Assembly (NCBI GenBank): GCA_007258455.2
Contig: VDFB02195933.1
Coordinates: forward strand, 1 to 64,000
Origin: Sequoia sempervirens
Taxonomy: Eukaryota; Streptophyta; Pinopsida; Cupressales; Cupressaceae
DNA length: 64,000 nucleotides
Reading direction: 5' to 3'
Shown here: positions 28,081 to 41,351 of the stretch, piece after piece
Layout of the letters: every line of letters starts with the position of its first letter
How positions within the stretch are numbered: the stretch's first letter is position 1
The notes under the pieces: generated by a model
Databases searched by the model: none
What the model was told of the DNA's origin: nothing
The model's input: the letters and a program-made list of their open reading frames with translations, nothing else
Made by a program: the position numbers and the translations under genes

Positions 28081-31000
28081 TGTTGGTGTTTCAATTAGCA
28101 CCTTTGGAGTACTTATTGGAAACAGACAGCTATGCATAGTGCGTGATGAATGCTCTTCAAATTATGGAGGGGAAGCTCCCTCTTGTTTGCTGATGTTTGC
28201 GTAGAAGTAAAATGGACTAAATGTTCCTATCTTTTTTACTCAGCGGGCAGGACACAAGGGTGCATAAACACAATGCGTTGCAACTAAGGTTTTCTTTGGT
28301 TTCTGCAGATCTTAACCACAACTATGCTAACTTTTAATCTATCCTATCTCCTCAAGATAAACAGAGCCTAAGGGCATAGGAGCGGGAATGGATGGTTGGA
28401 TTACTTGGGCCAACTGTCTCTCAGAATGCGTACGAGGCTCTAAACTCTCAGATCTACACTATAATAAAGCCTTATGCAAGCAATCACTCTTACGGTAAGA
28501 TGAATCTCAGGATTGCCGAGGAGGAACCCCTATCCGAGGTATAGGCTGGGATACAACTTACTAGAAACAACAAATTACGATGAACTGGCTACCAAGATTC
28601 CCGAGAAGGTGACGACACCTATCCAAAGTGTAGGCTGAAATACAGATCATTACACAACATCAAATGACAATCATTAACATCAAAATACCCAAGGAGGTGA
28701 TGGCACCTGTCCAAGGGGGAGATTGAAACAATAGATTGTAAGAACAAGACGTTGAAAGAACTTTGAAACTTTTGGATCAAATTGCATGTGCCTTTTGATT
28801 TCTTTCTTCAAACTTTCTCAACGAATTACAAAGATTTGGGACAGCAAAGGTACGGAATCATACACAATTTCTTATCAAAACCAAATAACTCTCATCCAAG
28901 AGTGAACATATATAGATTTGCAAGCTTGTTGGCTCAAAGGCGCAGCAATTTTGTGTAGTAAATAAAGGTTGCAAAATAATGAGCAAAGGCTCTTATTTAT
29001 AGAACTCAAAGGAGTAGGCAACCCTAAAGTCTCCTTGAGTTAACGAGTTCTTTCCAATCAATTAGCAAGATTTATTCCTAAAAGGGGGGAACAAGCAGTT
29101 AACTGGAAATCTACTTCAGTTAACTGAAACTAAACTAAAAGTGAACTCAAATTACAAAAGGGCCTCCAAAATAGACATCCACAATTAGTGGAGATAGATA
29201 TCCATAATTCGTGGAAGTCAAAAATAGACATCCATAATTAGTGGAAATAGACATACATGATCTGTGGGGCAGTGAGTTAACTTGGAAAGGGGCATCAAGT
29301 TAACTCATGTTCGTCATTAATGCAATTTTGGAGGGTAGGACGTCCTAACTAGGTGTTTGACACATCATCACCTCTAGTCAATAGTTCCTCTAGCCAGTCA
29401 TTGACTTCTTCTGCCTCTTGCAATCTGCTTTTGATATTCAATCTTCTTTGCAGCTGCATCATCCAGCCTTGTGGACATGGAATGTGGAAGGTAGTGTGGT
29501 AGTAACCGGTGGCGGCTCTGTGTTTGGGATGACTACCTTCCGCATTGGGCTATCCATTGAACGGTGATGTCATTTACACCTACCTAGGCGTCCAACTTGA
29601 CTACGGGCTTCACTTGATGCGTGTCTATGTCAAGTGTTTTCAGAAAGTCGTGAAGTATGACCATTTTTGTCTTGATTTCAACTTGAGAGTACTGTATTCT
29701 AAAAACTTGACTGTTGACTGTAAACACGGATATGCTTAGACAACTTCTGAAAACCCCTAAAAATAGCCACCCACCAAGAAGTATTTTTCCGAAAAAAATC
29801 TAACACATGGGTATTGTTTGTGCTTCAATGTTGAACAAACCCAGTTCGTTTGATTTTCAAATTTGTGACTTTTTTCGGAAATCCCTACAAATAGGGGCAG
29901 CAAGGTTACTATTTCTGGAAAAATTCAACAAGTGGGTTTTGTTGAAAAAGCTATGCTGATCATACCTAGTTGGTCAGATCTGTGATTATCTATTGTTTTC
30001 TTGGACATGCAAGAAGATCTAAGACAAGAATAGAGGAAAAAGATAAGAAGAAGATTGGAAGTTATCAACTGCCTTTCTGGATCTTCAAGAAAATCATGCC
30101 TCTAGATACAACCTCTGATAAATTGTCCCTCTATGCAATTGATCTTCAAAAATATGAACAATGAAAACCCCTCTGTCAGATCTTCAAAAGACGTCTTGGA
30201 GAGAAAATGACTGTTCTTGAGCTCCAACCTTCAAAGACAAATGATGAATAAAGACACCTAGGCTTGATCAATAGTGTTTGATGTTGAATGCATCAAGTTT
30301 GGGCGCCAACACATGATGGAGGAGTCTTTGTGCCTGATTTGGAGTTCACAACACTGATTTCCACCAATTTGGGGACGTTTGGACATAGAAAGGCTTCAAA
30401 AATATCCCAACTTCAGTCAATTGGATCTATGTTGACTTTAGGCGTCCAAGTTGAGGAGTTGAAGATATTCACCCTTTTTCATGGTAAAGTGCCTCTATTC
30501 GATCCTCGATTTTGGTTGTTTAGTTGATCTTGAGGTGTTGTTGACTGATCCATTGCTGAGATTAAGCAACTCTGATGAAGTGTGCTTGGGAGTTGTAAAG
30601 CTCAAAACCTGAGTCTAGTGCCTCTAATTCTTGGGTGCCTTTTCCCAAGAGGGTGCATTTTTCACCAAACTTAGTCAATTTTCTGGAGTGTTCTTCAATT
30701 CCATCCAGTTTGACCCTCCATGCTCTGATCTGAGATCACCGATGACTAATGAGTCTAACGATCTCGCTGAAACATCGGATGGATAACCAACTCAACCTTG
30801 GAAAGAATGACTAGCTACACGAATCCTGAAAGTTGATTTAGGTGCCTCAAAAGCTTGGGCGCACCAGGGGCGCCTTTGACCTTTTGACTAGTTATTTTCA
30901 TGTTGCAAACTTTCATGAACTTCCCTAGTTTGATCTTTGTCGTCAGGTGTTTGATTTGTCTGTTGTCTTCGCTGACGGTGTCATTGTTGAGATTGATCAA

Positions 31001-32443
31001 AACAGAGGAGGTCATCTTGGAGGTCACTGAGTTTACAGATTGTATCTGATTGCCCAAAAAGATAGGCGCCTATTTCTAGGAAGATGCAATTTCCTTAACA
31101 CTTGTTCAATTTCTCCATGTTCTTCATTTTGCCTTCACCTTGGTGTTTTTTACTTGATCTCCATTCGCGAATGCTTGACAGGTCCTGTGATTGTGCAGCT
31201 GGATTGATCGTTAAGTTGAGAGAGTGTTGAATAGATGCCTTGTAGAAAGTAGTTGCTAGAAACCTCATCAGGTGACTCAAAATAAAGGGCACCCCTGGCC
31301 AGCAGGGATGTTTTTGTCTTGATATGCACTGATTTACCTTCCATTTTGCATGCTCTAATGATTAACAGTTGTTGTCATTTGATGTGTCTCACAGGCTGGC
31401 AAACAGGTTCATTGCAGAGCAGAGCTAATGCCAGGGAGATGACCTGAAGATAAGTTTGCTCAAAAACTGACATCTGGATAATCTTATGCTTGGGTGCCCC
31501 TAGTCAGCAGGGGCTCTTTTTTCATGTTTGGACAGCCATTTTTGATGACTTTTGCTTTCAGCACCTTCTACCTCTGCCTTTGTTTGACGACGTTTGATGG
31601 ATTTGTTGGATTTGCTTAACGATTCGTCATAAAGTTGGCAGAATTACGAAGGAGATGACTGTCTAGGCAAGACTTGATGACTGTCTTTGACCTCTTGAAC
31701 TCATGGGCACCCCTGGTCAGCAGGGGCTCTTTTGACCGCAGCTTCATCATTTCCTTTAAGATCTTCACCTCTTCGCGCTTCGCGTTTACCGTTGTAGCTC
31801 GACCGACTTGATCATCGTTGTCAACGATGCGAATGCGTTCACTCTAGCAATTTCTTTCACCATGCTACATGTACGGGTGTTGGAAAAATGACTAAGGCAT
31901 TTGATTACATAGCCTCCTTCTGGTAGCAAGGCGTGCATTATCCATACTTAGCCAATTTTCAACATTTTTCACTTTTGAGAATCCCCTCTGTCCCAAAGCA
32001 TCTTTTCAAGCGTTTTCGCCATGGATTCTTCGTTGAAGCTTTTGAGGCTTAGATTTCTCCACCTGGTACTGGCCATTCTTCCATTAATGGCTGTGGAGGT
32101 CCTATCTTTCTTCCTGGAAAATGAAAATAGACCCACCAAAGTAAAACAAACTTTTTGGTGATTTTGACTTGACCAATGTGATCGTGAAGTCAATTCATCC
32201 TATCAAAGTCATTTTCAATTAATTCTGGAAAGGTCCTATTTTTAAGGGGCTTTCCTAAAAACAAGGGTTTGAAACCTTAATTTTCAAATTTTTAGAAATT
32301 TGCAAGCATCTTCCTTGACACAAACCCACAAAAAGCCTATGTTTGGTTTGACCTAAAACATACTTTTGACAACAATTTTACATGATTTAGATCATTTTAA
32401 GAAAAATGTCTTATAGAAACAAAAATTTATTTTGGGTACAACA
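28081..32443 (-). mobile_element. Solo LTR, copy A of the giant-LTR Ty3/gypsy family
   Basis: On the minus strand it starts TGTTGTACCC (32443) and ends CACCAACA (28081). It is flanked by the perfect 5-bp TSD TAGTG at 28076-28080 and 32444-32448. Its start aligns with 40043 onward, and its TATA-U5 part aligns with 57098-58011. U3 holds modules of about 210 bp built on CCCCTG...CAGGGG. About 29480-29760 corresponds to the start of the U3-borne gene of copy B, here deleted internally. No PBS or internal domain, so it is a solo LTR, 4363 bp long. Confidence 0.9.
28994..29001 (-). promoter_or_regulatory. TATA box of solo LTR A
   Basis: TATAAATA on the minus strand in the context TTCTATAAATAAGAGC, matching copies B and D. 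About 910 bp separate it from the LTR end, as in D. Confidence 0.75.
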
Positions 32444-32562
32444 TAGTGCAAGCTCAAAGATAAGAGATTTGTTGATCTAGCTTCAAACTTTATTTTGCAC
32501 CATATAATTGGTGTTGAGGGACACTTGTGTGTGCTTGAAGATAAGTATCTCCTTTCTTACAA

Positions 32563-32740
32563 CCTCACAATATCCAATGATCTCAACTATATGCCAATAG
32601 ACGATATATTGTTTTGGTAGTAGTGCAAGCTCAAAGATAAGAGATTTGTTTATCTAGTTTGAAACTTTATTTTGCACTATATAATTGGTGTTGAGGGACA
32701 CTTGTTTGTGCTTGAAGATAAGTATCTCCTTTCTTACAAA
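32563..32740. repeat. Second tandem unit, preserves the empty target site of LTR A
   Basis: Near-copy of 28018-28080 plus 32444-32562. It contains 'ggtagtagtgcaagctc' uninterrupted, which is the pre-insertion site of solo LTR A. Confidence 0.85.
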
Positions 32741-33039
32741 AAATAATATGGTCATAGAGATAGATTTAAACTTTTCCCTTTTAAAAATTCCAACGTAAAG
32801 AAGTAAACCTGGACCAATGAGCAATGGTTAAATTGGAGGGATAAGAAAAGTTAAAATGAACTCATTTTATAAAATCACAATTCCGAACTCTAATAAACTA
32901 GAAAAATAATCCAACATGCAAGCAAAAAATGAAATCGCTCAGAGAATTTGAAGACTTGTTACTTGTGGAACCCTATTAGAGAGCAATTATCCAAATGTAG
33001 CCCCATGAGAGATCAAGTCAAGACTCATATCCCAATATA

Positions 33040-33265
33040 ATATTCTAATATTAGCTAACAAGCCCCATGACAGACCAAGTCAACATATATCCCAATATAA
33101 TATTAGAATATTATCTTACACATGCAGGCCCTCAAATACAAGTAGGTTTTGCCTAATTCGTAGGCTCAACAATAAAGGTACAAAATACCAATGCAATATG
33201 ACAACCCAAAAATGTACCGCATGCAATAGAAACCCAATGGGACCTGTAAAGTTGTGTTTTATATT
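33040..33265. repeat. Copia-type LTR fragment related to 63300-63480
   Basis: Shares 'atcccaatataatatta', 'caagtaggctcaac'-like and 'aacccaatgggacc'-like blocks in the same order with the LTR near 63.3 kb. Ends not defined. Confidence 0.6.
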
Positions 33266-33325
33266 CTAGCATCCCCCTCTCCCCTCTTCCTACCCATCGC
33301 CCCCTCCCCAAGCCCCTCAAAACTA

Positions 33326-33625
33326 AACTTGGAGGGTCCAAGAGGAAGGGAGCATTTTTACCAAAGAGGGGGTTCCAACATTGTCTCCCCCTTAGCCAAT
33401 TTCCACACTCCACCTTCCCCAATGATAGCTTAGGAACAATAATGCAACCTCTAAAATGTATGCTTTTGTAATGTAACTTGGAGGCTCCAAGAGGATGGGA
33501 GCATTTGTACCAAAGAAAAGGAGGTCCCAAACATCACCTTCCCCTTGCCCCCTCCACACTCCACCTTCCCCAATGATAGCTTACAATGAATCATGCAACT
33601 TCTGAAATGTATGCTTCTGTAATGT
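33326..33625. repeat. 149-bp tandem duplication
   Basis: Two copies starting at 33326 and 33475 share 'aacttggagg', 'ccaagagga', 'cactccaccttcccc' and 'aatgatagctta' in order. Confidence 0.85.
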
Positions 33626-33659
33626 GAATGATTATCCATATATACGTAAGCAATCAAGG

Positions 33660-34215
33660 TTAAGTATCTTTAACGCCTTCACCAAGGCATCGAATCCCCA
33701 ATCTCTATTCACATCCAACTCTAAAGAACCCTGCTTGGAAATGAGAATGGACCTATGACAATGGATCCAATATGAGTGAACTTCACCCCTTCATACAACA
33801 TCTTCAAGTGGGAAGATTAAAAGTTGAAGTAGTCCAAGGGGTAAATATACCCTCATAATCCAAGTCGTAGCTAACTGCTCCAAATAAGTATGAACATCTT
33901 CTAGCAAATCAATTTTTGACTAAGACATGTGAAATGCTCTCAAATAAGAAGGAAGTGAGAGAAACATGATGACCAATTAATGAAGCCACCCATAAATTTG
34001 AAGAATGATTATGGTACCCAAATTTCTAGATGTCATAAGTATGCCCGAGAAGCTGCAACATCGAATCTCACAAACAAAAACTATGAAACAAATTATTGCT
34101 ACATGATCATCAAAAGAAATCATACAAGTAATGAAGCTGCACATAAATTTAAAGAATGATTATGGTACTCAAATCTCTTGATGTCATAAAAGTTTGGAAG
34201 AACACATACTAGCTT
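33660..34215. other. Unassigned sequence
   Basis: No coding or element-specific motif found. It contains a loosely repeated 'aaagaatgattatggtac' block at about 34000 and 34155. Confidence 0.5.
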
Positions 34216-34217
34216 TA

Positions 34218-34814
34218 GATCTTCTTTTATGGGGCATTTAACCTCTGCTCGCATTTTGGTGGATGTTGATATCCCTTTGCCTCTTCACGAAGATGTGATT
34301 TTGTTGGTCGGGGATCAACCCTAGTCTCAACTACTTGATTATGAGGGGCTTCCATTCCGATGTCGTCGTTATTTCTCTACTAGTCACTTGGCTTTGGATT
34401 GTTCTCCTCTGCGTCGAAAAAGGTGCCGCTACTTGGTGGAAGAATGCTAATGATGATCTCTTTATTTTTTTGGCTGTTGTCTCTTTTGAGGATGCCTCTT
34501 CCTAGGCTTTTGAAGAGCGTTCTGCTCTTGGCATGGATTTAGTTCATCCTGAGGGACCTACTGGTGTTCCTCCTGCTTTGAGTGCATCTCCTTCCCCTCC
34601 AATTGTTCCCGTTCTGCCCCAAGGTTCTTTTGTGGATGACATTTGCTATTCACCTTATAGTCCTCTTGTTCCCCCCTCGTGTTTTGATGGTCTTTCCATG
34701 GGGGAGTCTCATGTTGCCTCTTGCAGTGGGAGTTTGGATGATAATATTGCTTGGACTGTCATTTGTAGAAAGCATAAAGGTCTCTCCTCTACCTCTTCTG
34801 TTCCTCATTCTTGA
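34218..34814 (+). pseudogene. LINE ORF1 C-terminal relic
   Basis: Reads ARILVDVDIPLPL, then after a stop LLDYEGLPFRCRRYF and HLALDC: the DUF4283 tail followed by a CCHC knuckle whose second Cys is Tyr. A frameshift leads to an open stretch (34533-34814) rich in Pro and Ser and containing AWTVICRKHKG, which resembles the WTVV-basic segment late in plant LINE ORF1. No ORF2 follows. Confidence 0.6.
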
Positions 34815-35350
34815 GACTTGTTAGATAAGTCTGTTGTATAGGGTTGAGGCCCTTGTTTCTTGTTTCTTTTCGGTTCTATGCTTTGGTCAAAAGCACTGCT
34901 GGGCTTAGTTTGGTCCTTTTATCCTTGGATAAGGTGAGAATTGTCCTGTTTGCCTCAATGGCTGTTTTGTATTGGGTTCGGGCCCTTTCCGCTTTATCTT
35001 AATCAAAACTTCCTCATATTATGATCCAAATCATTGGAGGATGCCTTTTAGAGCCACAAGAGCCATAAATCTATAAACTAGGAGACCTTGAACCACAACA
35101 TTAAGAAGGATTATATGGCAACATCCAATCTTGCAAGCCAAAAATATGAAACAAATCACTGATATAATCACAAGAGTAGAAATAGTCATGATAAAAATGG
35201 GATCATCCAAGGTGCTTATGTGCCAAAAATATGCTATGAAACAAATCACAAACTACATGCCATCCACACAAAGTTGCCATGAATATCCCCCAAATATGCA
35301 GGTCCTCATCACAATAGAAAATCATGGTCCATGATGATTGGAAATAAAGA
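34815..35350. other. Unassigned sequence downstream of LINE relic
   Basis: T-rich then A-rich sequence with no recognised feature. Confidence 0.45.
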
Positions 35351-35925
35351 ATCTCCAAAGGATGATAGACGCAAGTCCTCTTTAGACATGATCTTCAATA
35401 AGGAAATGGAATCCACTATAAAAGATATGACATCTAATAATGTAATGAATCAAGTCTTCTTTTGGATATGTAATCTCCAACGACAGAACATATTGAGCCC
35501 TTTGTAGACATATGGCCTCTAACAATGAAGCAAAGCAACTCCTCATTAGACATATGATCAATGAGATGAGATGAGTCCTCTTAAAACAAATTAGCCCAAG
35601 TGAGAGAGTAAAGCAAGTCCTCTATACACATGTGACTTCAAAGCATCTCCACAATCAAATCTCCAAAGGATGAGAGAAGCAAGTTCTCTTTAGACATGAT
35701 CTCCAATAATGTAATGAATCAAGTCTTCTTTTGGACATTTAATCTCCAATGAAGGAACATATCGAGCCCTTTGCAAACATATGGCCTCTAACAATGAAGC
35801 AAAGCAAATCCTCATTGGGCATATGATCAATGAGATGAGATGAGTCCTCTTAAAACAAATTAACCCAAGTGAAAGAGTAAAACAAGTCCTCTATACACAT
35901 GTGACTTCAAAGTATCTCCACAATC
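35351..35925. repeat. 308-bp tandem duplication
   Basis: Copy 1 starts at 35351 and copy 2 at 35659. Copy 2 lacks about 40 bp near its start. Each copy is itself made of 'aagtcctct...acatatg' sub-units. Confidence 0.88.
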
Positions 35926-37239
35926 ATCTCTCAAAAGCAAACAAGAAATCAACATAACATCATCAACCTTCGAACAAGGGGTGTTCTATCCAAGGAATGA
36001 TGTAGCAAACCCATCATTGATGAGAGTCAAGTACCCTTATGAACAAGTATGCTATATACATCTCACAAATATCAACCACTTGACTTATGAGTAAGCATGG
36101 CATCTCCATACCCCAAATCATATGCATGCCCAAGAATAATAAGATGACTATCATTCCTCCCAATCTGAGGTCTCCAAGGTCAAAGAATCCAAAAATATGT
36201 GGTACTTAGGCATGCATTAGTAGTCATATAATCTCCTGGAACATCATCATCAATCTTCATAGGAGAAATAGAAATATTCTCAAATCGAAGTCTAGGTATC
36301 CCCTCCATAATTGTATCAAACATTTGAGTACAAGATGAATAGGTTAACTATCATAATACCATATGAATAGGTGCACTCTCAATAGAAGTAATATCATCAT
36401 GAGGACAATGATTGTCCTTGAATCTGGAAAATATGTAGGCCTTTGCTTGCTCCTCAAGCTTTCCATTGAGAATTAACTGAAAGTTTCTGCTAATACTTCT
36501 CACAAGAAGCTTATTCAACCACATTTCAACTTTGTTGCTTTGTTGAGTTATTGTGATAGATAGATAGAATGCTTGTACCCAAATTTGGTACATTTCTAAT
36601 CATCCATTTTCTATCATAATGTGACCATTAAGCATAATAGAAAGAATTCAAGCATCCCTCGGTTTTTTTATAAATAAAATATTTGTATTTGTAGTCAAAA
36701 AGTTAAAAAACAAACAAGCTTGACCACCCTCTAATTAGACATTCTCATCATTACCTCGACCGAGCTTATGAGGTAAACCTATCCTTGGCCATGTGATGGT
36801 GCAACTAGAAACAATGAAGAAGTCATGCATAGAAGTATGAGTATGTGACAAAGGAGTAGTATGCATTAAAGGCCATTGCTCTTACCTTTGTTGTTATGGT
36901 TTTCTGGGGTTGCCTTTAGTTCTTTTATTTCTTCCTCATGTTCTTCTTATAGCAGGCATTCTCAATGTCACTAGGACTTTTGTGAATGCTGCATTCCTTT
37001 CACTTCTTTCTATCAACCTTATGACCACTATTATAATTACCATTGTGAGAACAACTCGTGTTCCCCTTGTCACTCTTGTGTAATGACATTTTGAGACTTG
37101 AGTATTTACATTTTTGCAAATTATGAATATGATTATATGAGGTATTTAAATATTCTATTTATTGGCAATTATGTTTATCATTTATGTCTTATGAGTATCC
37201 TTGTTCTTATGATTAAATTTATAATTTTGAACATGTTTA
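35926..37239. other. Unassigned, probable decayed retroelement
   Basis: Lys/Asn/His-rich minus-strand frames near 36940-37080 faintly recall a gag tail, but I cannot assign a family. Nothing else seen. Confidence 0.35.
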
Positions 37240-37331
37240 TATATATACCCGTACTCCTTATCCAAGGGAAAAAAAATTCTGTATCCGTACCCAAGGAAAA
37301 AAAAAAATTCCGTACCCGAACCGGCAACTTA
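37240..37331. repeat. Terminus related to hAT element 1
   Basis: Ends CCCGAACCGGCAACTTA, close to the right end of the hAT at 45938 (CCGAACCGGTAACTTAG), with the same A-run/CCGTACCC subterminal repeats. The matching left end was not found. Confidence 0.5.
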
Positions 37332-37385
37332 AAAACTTAACCCCTTTATAAAAAATAAAGCCCACAATACTAATGTGTTGGACAC

Positions 37386-37441
37386 TATAATAAATACTAA
37401 TGCATTATAATGATTGTTATAATGCATAAGTATTGTTAATA
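37386..37441. repeat. Imperfect hairpin
   Basis: 24-bp arms 37386-37409 and 37418-37441 built around ATGCATTATA/TATAATGCAT, separated by 8 bases. May be a MITE core; no TSD defined. Confidence 0.6.
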
Positions 37442-38314
37442 CTACTTAAAAATATGAAGCCACTAATTATTGACTTTTTAGAGGAACGCAGCAGGTAATA
37501 CTCCAAGACTCTCCTTTTATCGTAGCAGCACCAATGATATTAACAACACCTATAAAATATTGTCATTTTCATGCACGTACCAATTGGCCATCTTTGGGTG
37601 AAGTAGGAGGAGGATGTTGCCATTAACCAAGACACATTCTTCTTGACTTCTTTACTGTAATAGTGCCATTTGTACAAGCCCCTCGCTGTTAACAGAGAAA
37701 CTAAGAGGTAAAATAAGACCCCAGAAAAATTCAAAAGCTTAAAAAATCTGCCTTTCCTGAGACAGGTTTGTCCTGAGTTCTGTCCAAGTCCTGCAAAATG
37801 GATCTGAACTTGCCTTGCAGTAGACCCAGCTGAATCCCAGTCCGTTTGGTAGGATCTGGATGACCTCGTAGGGGATCCAAACCAGGACTCAAACCACATT
37901 CAAACCAAACCCACATCTAGGGATTTTGCAGGATGAAATGGTAACACAACCTATTAAGGGTTCAGGTGAAAAAGTCAAGGTGCTCCTAAACTAGCAGATC
38001 ATGCTTCATAACAGAATGGCCTAATGTTTTAGGGCCAACTGTATGCTTTTTATATAAACCCTCTTAGGTGAAAATAAAATAGAATTTTTTAAAGTCCTAG
38101 CCAATTTTTTTATTATGTTTAATGTCAATTTTTTCACTTTACACACTATATTTGACATGAAATAACAAAATTAGTTTATTTTTCTCTATTTTAATTTTTT
38201 TATAATTAGAACAGTGTTATTTAGTTCCCAATTTTTTACCAGGATTTCCAAATTTTAAATTTTTAAACAAGGGTAATTGACTTAGTTGTAGAATCACCTA
38301 TTTTCTGTGTTACA
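37442..38314. other. Unassigned, AT-rich
   Basis: No supported gene. Ends at the start of the truncated hAT element (38315). Confidence 0.5.
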
Positions 38315-40042
38315 CAGGGGCACGTCCCCACCCCTAAACCCTAAGTTCCCGTCCCCTGAGGCGTTTCAGGGACAAGGGGACATCAGGGGATGTCCCCCAA
38401 CCGCCCCCTCAGATTTTCCAATTTCCGGAAATGCTAGGAAATCTGTCCCCTTTTTCGGAAACATCTGCAAAACAAAAGGGGACAGCCAGGCATGCCCCAT
38501 GGCATCACTTGCAAAAAACATTTTAAAAATGAAAAAACGTTGCTTTTTTAAAAAATTCATTGGTTTCTAAAGGGGCATGGGGGTCCCACAAACCCTCCCA
38601 CGCCCCTTATACACCCTAAAAGCATAAAACTTAAAACATTTACCATTCATTTTGTTTTTTGCTGTCGTTGGGAGCCGTGGAAGGTGGGTCTTCAAGCCGG
38701 GAGTCGTGGGAGCTGACTGTTGGGTGATGTTTCTTCTACTATGAGAGCAGAGCACTGTAATTTTTGCACAAGCTGCCACTTTATTTTAGACTCTTTTTAT
38801 TTTTTAGAGCACTCAACACACATTTGTGTGGGACTGGGTGTTGAAAGGAGTTTGATAGCTGCAAATTTGAAGCAACAACAGTGAACTGTCAAGGAAAGGT
38901 ATGCCATTTTTTTTCTAAGTTTTTTAAATTTTTAGCTTGTTAGAAAGTTTGTAAAATGTAAGTTTTTGTTTTAATTTTTTTTAAAATGTTTTGGTTTCAA
39001 CTTTCAGACTGTAAAAACATTACAAAATGAACACCAACAGCAATGATGACAGTATGAATGAGGGCAGTGAAGAAAATGATGTTCAAGGTTAAGCAATCAG
39101 AATATCGATAGACCCCTCTTCTCAATCTGAAAATCTAAACTCAGCTTCTATTGGAACTCCACAAGACCATTTTGCATGCCCTGAACCCAATCTTCAAAAA
39201 ATTGCAAAAGGCCCTTTCAACCCTAAAAAACCATTGCTTCAATTTGCCACCAATTTAACTGTCAATAAGGGTAAAAATACAAGGGGCAGCAAGCATTGGC
39301 TATGTCATATTTGCAATACTGATTACCATGGGAGCTATACTACGGTTAGAAACCATCTATTGGGTGAAAGTGGACATGGGGTTAGAGTTTGCAAAGATAC
39401 AACATTGGAGCATCAGGTTTTAATGGCAAAATTGGTTGGAGTGAGTGAGGACAAAATCATTGGTACTACTCACAGTAAGAAAAAGGCATCTATTGATTTG
39501 CATGACTATTCCAATGTATCAGTTGGAGAGAGTTGTGAAAGAGGGAAGAGGAAGGCAGGTGAAAAAAATACAATGATAGGGTTAATGAATGTGCAAAAAT
39601 GTGAGCAAGCCAATGATTCAATGGCCAATTTTTGTTATGCCAATGCTATTCCATTTCATTTGGCAAGGTCACCTTATTTCAAAGCTATGTTGGGAGATGC
39701 ACAGACAATTGGACCCTCTTATGCTCCCCCTAGAGAACATAGATTGTGTACCTCCCTCCATGACAAACAATATTCAAAGGTGAACATGTTGATGGAGGAG
39801 ATGAGACAAACATAGATTAGGATTGGCTGTTCCATTGTCATGGATGGGTGGACTGATATTCAACATCGGCCACTCATTAATATTATTGTTACATGCTTTG
39901 CTGGTTCATACTTTCTTAGAGCTATTGATTGTTCTAGGAAACGTAAGGATGCTGATTACCACTTTTCCATTTTGAAAGAGGCCATAGAGGAGGTTGGGTC
40001 TTCTAATGTTGTGCAAGTTGTGACAGATTCAGCCTATGTTTG
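38315..40042 (+). mobile_element. hAT element 2, left part only
   Basis: Starts CAGGGGCACGTCCCC, a CAGGG-type hAT terminus, followed by GC-rich subterminal repeats of GGGGACA/TGTCCCC. It contains a transposase frame from 39027. The element is cut at 40043 by the LTR starting TGTTGTACCC. Its right half is not found on the far side of that LTR. Confidence 0.75.
39027..40042 (+). pseudogene. hAT transposase (BED finger, DUF659), truncated
   Basis: One reading frame from ATG 39027 runs to 40042 with two in-frame stops (39090 and 39813). Near residues 85-120 is a BED-type finger (HWLCHICNTDY ... NHLLGESGHGV). DUF659 follows: MDGWTDIQHRPLINIIV with the first catalytic Asp, and EEVGSSNVVQVVTDSA with the second. 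The frame ends four codons later at the LTR junction, so the catalytic Glu region and the hATC dimerisation domain are missing. A likely 5' intron ends in TTTCAG before 39008. Confidence 0.88.
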
Positions 40043-41328
40043 TGTTGTACCCAAAATAAATTTTTGGCATTCTCCTTAAATTGAGCTAAATCATGTAAAA
40101 ATGTCGTCAAAAGTCTGTTTTAGGTCAAGCCAAACATAAGGTCTTTGTGGGTTTATGTTAAGAAACACTCGTGCAAAATTCTAAAAAATTGAAAATTAGG
40201 GTTTTATGCCCTTATTTTTAGGGAAACTCCTGAAAATAGGACCTTCCTAGAAATGATTGAAAATGATTTTGATAGGATTAATCGACTTCATGATCACACT
40301 GGTCAAGTCAGAATCTTCAAAAGACACATTTTACTCTAGTGGGTCTATTTCTATTTTTCAAGAACAGAGTTAGGAGCTCCACATCCATTAATGGCAGATT
40401 GGTCAGTACCAAGTGCTAAAAGTTAAGCTTCACCGAAGAAACCATGGCAGAAAAGGACAAAATGATGATGTTTGATGGAGGAGATTTCTGAAACCGGAAA
40501 AGGCCAAAATTTGGCTAACTCTGGAAATGCTACCAAGGAGATTCAGGCAAAAGTGCCAAAAGCGCCCCTACTGGAAGAAGGCGCCCTTGGTTCTCAAGGG
40601 CCAAATGCAGTCATTGGATCCATCTGAAACATTCATCCTCTTCGCGTTCTTGCTAGCTACCTGATGAAACAATCAACAAGATCATCCAATCCAGGAATCA
40701 CAGGCAAACGTCAACCGAGTATGAAGATGCTGCAGGCGAGAGTCATCCAAAATGGCAGTCTTGCATGAAAAAGGCACCCCTGCTGAAGAAAGGAGCCCTT
40801 GAATGGGGTGATGAAGATGTCACCTGTTGTGAAATGTAGTCTTTGTGAATTCTATCCAGCTTCGCAATGAATCTGTCAATCAACCTACGAGACAAATCAG
40901 ACAACTGCAGTGATTGATCAACTAAGCATGCAAATTGGAGATAAATCAGTAAGCTTCAAGGTAAAAGTGCCCCTGCTAGTCTTTGGCGCCCTTCTTTTTG
41001 AGGTACTTGATGATGTTATCAACAACTTGTTGTACCCAAACCAAATTTTTTGCTTCATCAAGGCATTTTGCATAAAATAGTCTTAATCTTGTTAAAATGA
41101 TGTAAAATAGAGTTTTTTGGGCAATATCAAGCATGGAGTTTTGTTAATGTTTTGTCAGTCAAAGGCAGTATCCATTGATCAGAACCTAAATCAGATACTC
41201 AAGAGCGAAGCATTTCACGGTGGAGGAACATTTCACGACGACACTTATACTTTTAATAGTCATTTCAGTGGTCAAAATGATGATTTCAATGGTTAATTCT
41301 TGAAGATTTCTCAAGGAAAATCATAATT

Positions 41329-41351
41329 GCGCCCCTGTAGCTCAGGGGCGC
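41329..41351. repeat. Perfect hairpin in U3
   Basis: Arms GCGCCCCTG (41329-41337) and CAGGGGCGC (41343-41351) with loop TAGCT. Confidence 0.95.

Noticed and set aside
37540..37916. Two overlapping minus-strand open frames near 37.7 kb
   Set aside because: No domain or homologous pattern recognised. The region is GC-richer than its surroundings, which lengthens chance frames.
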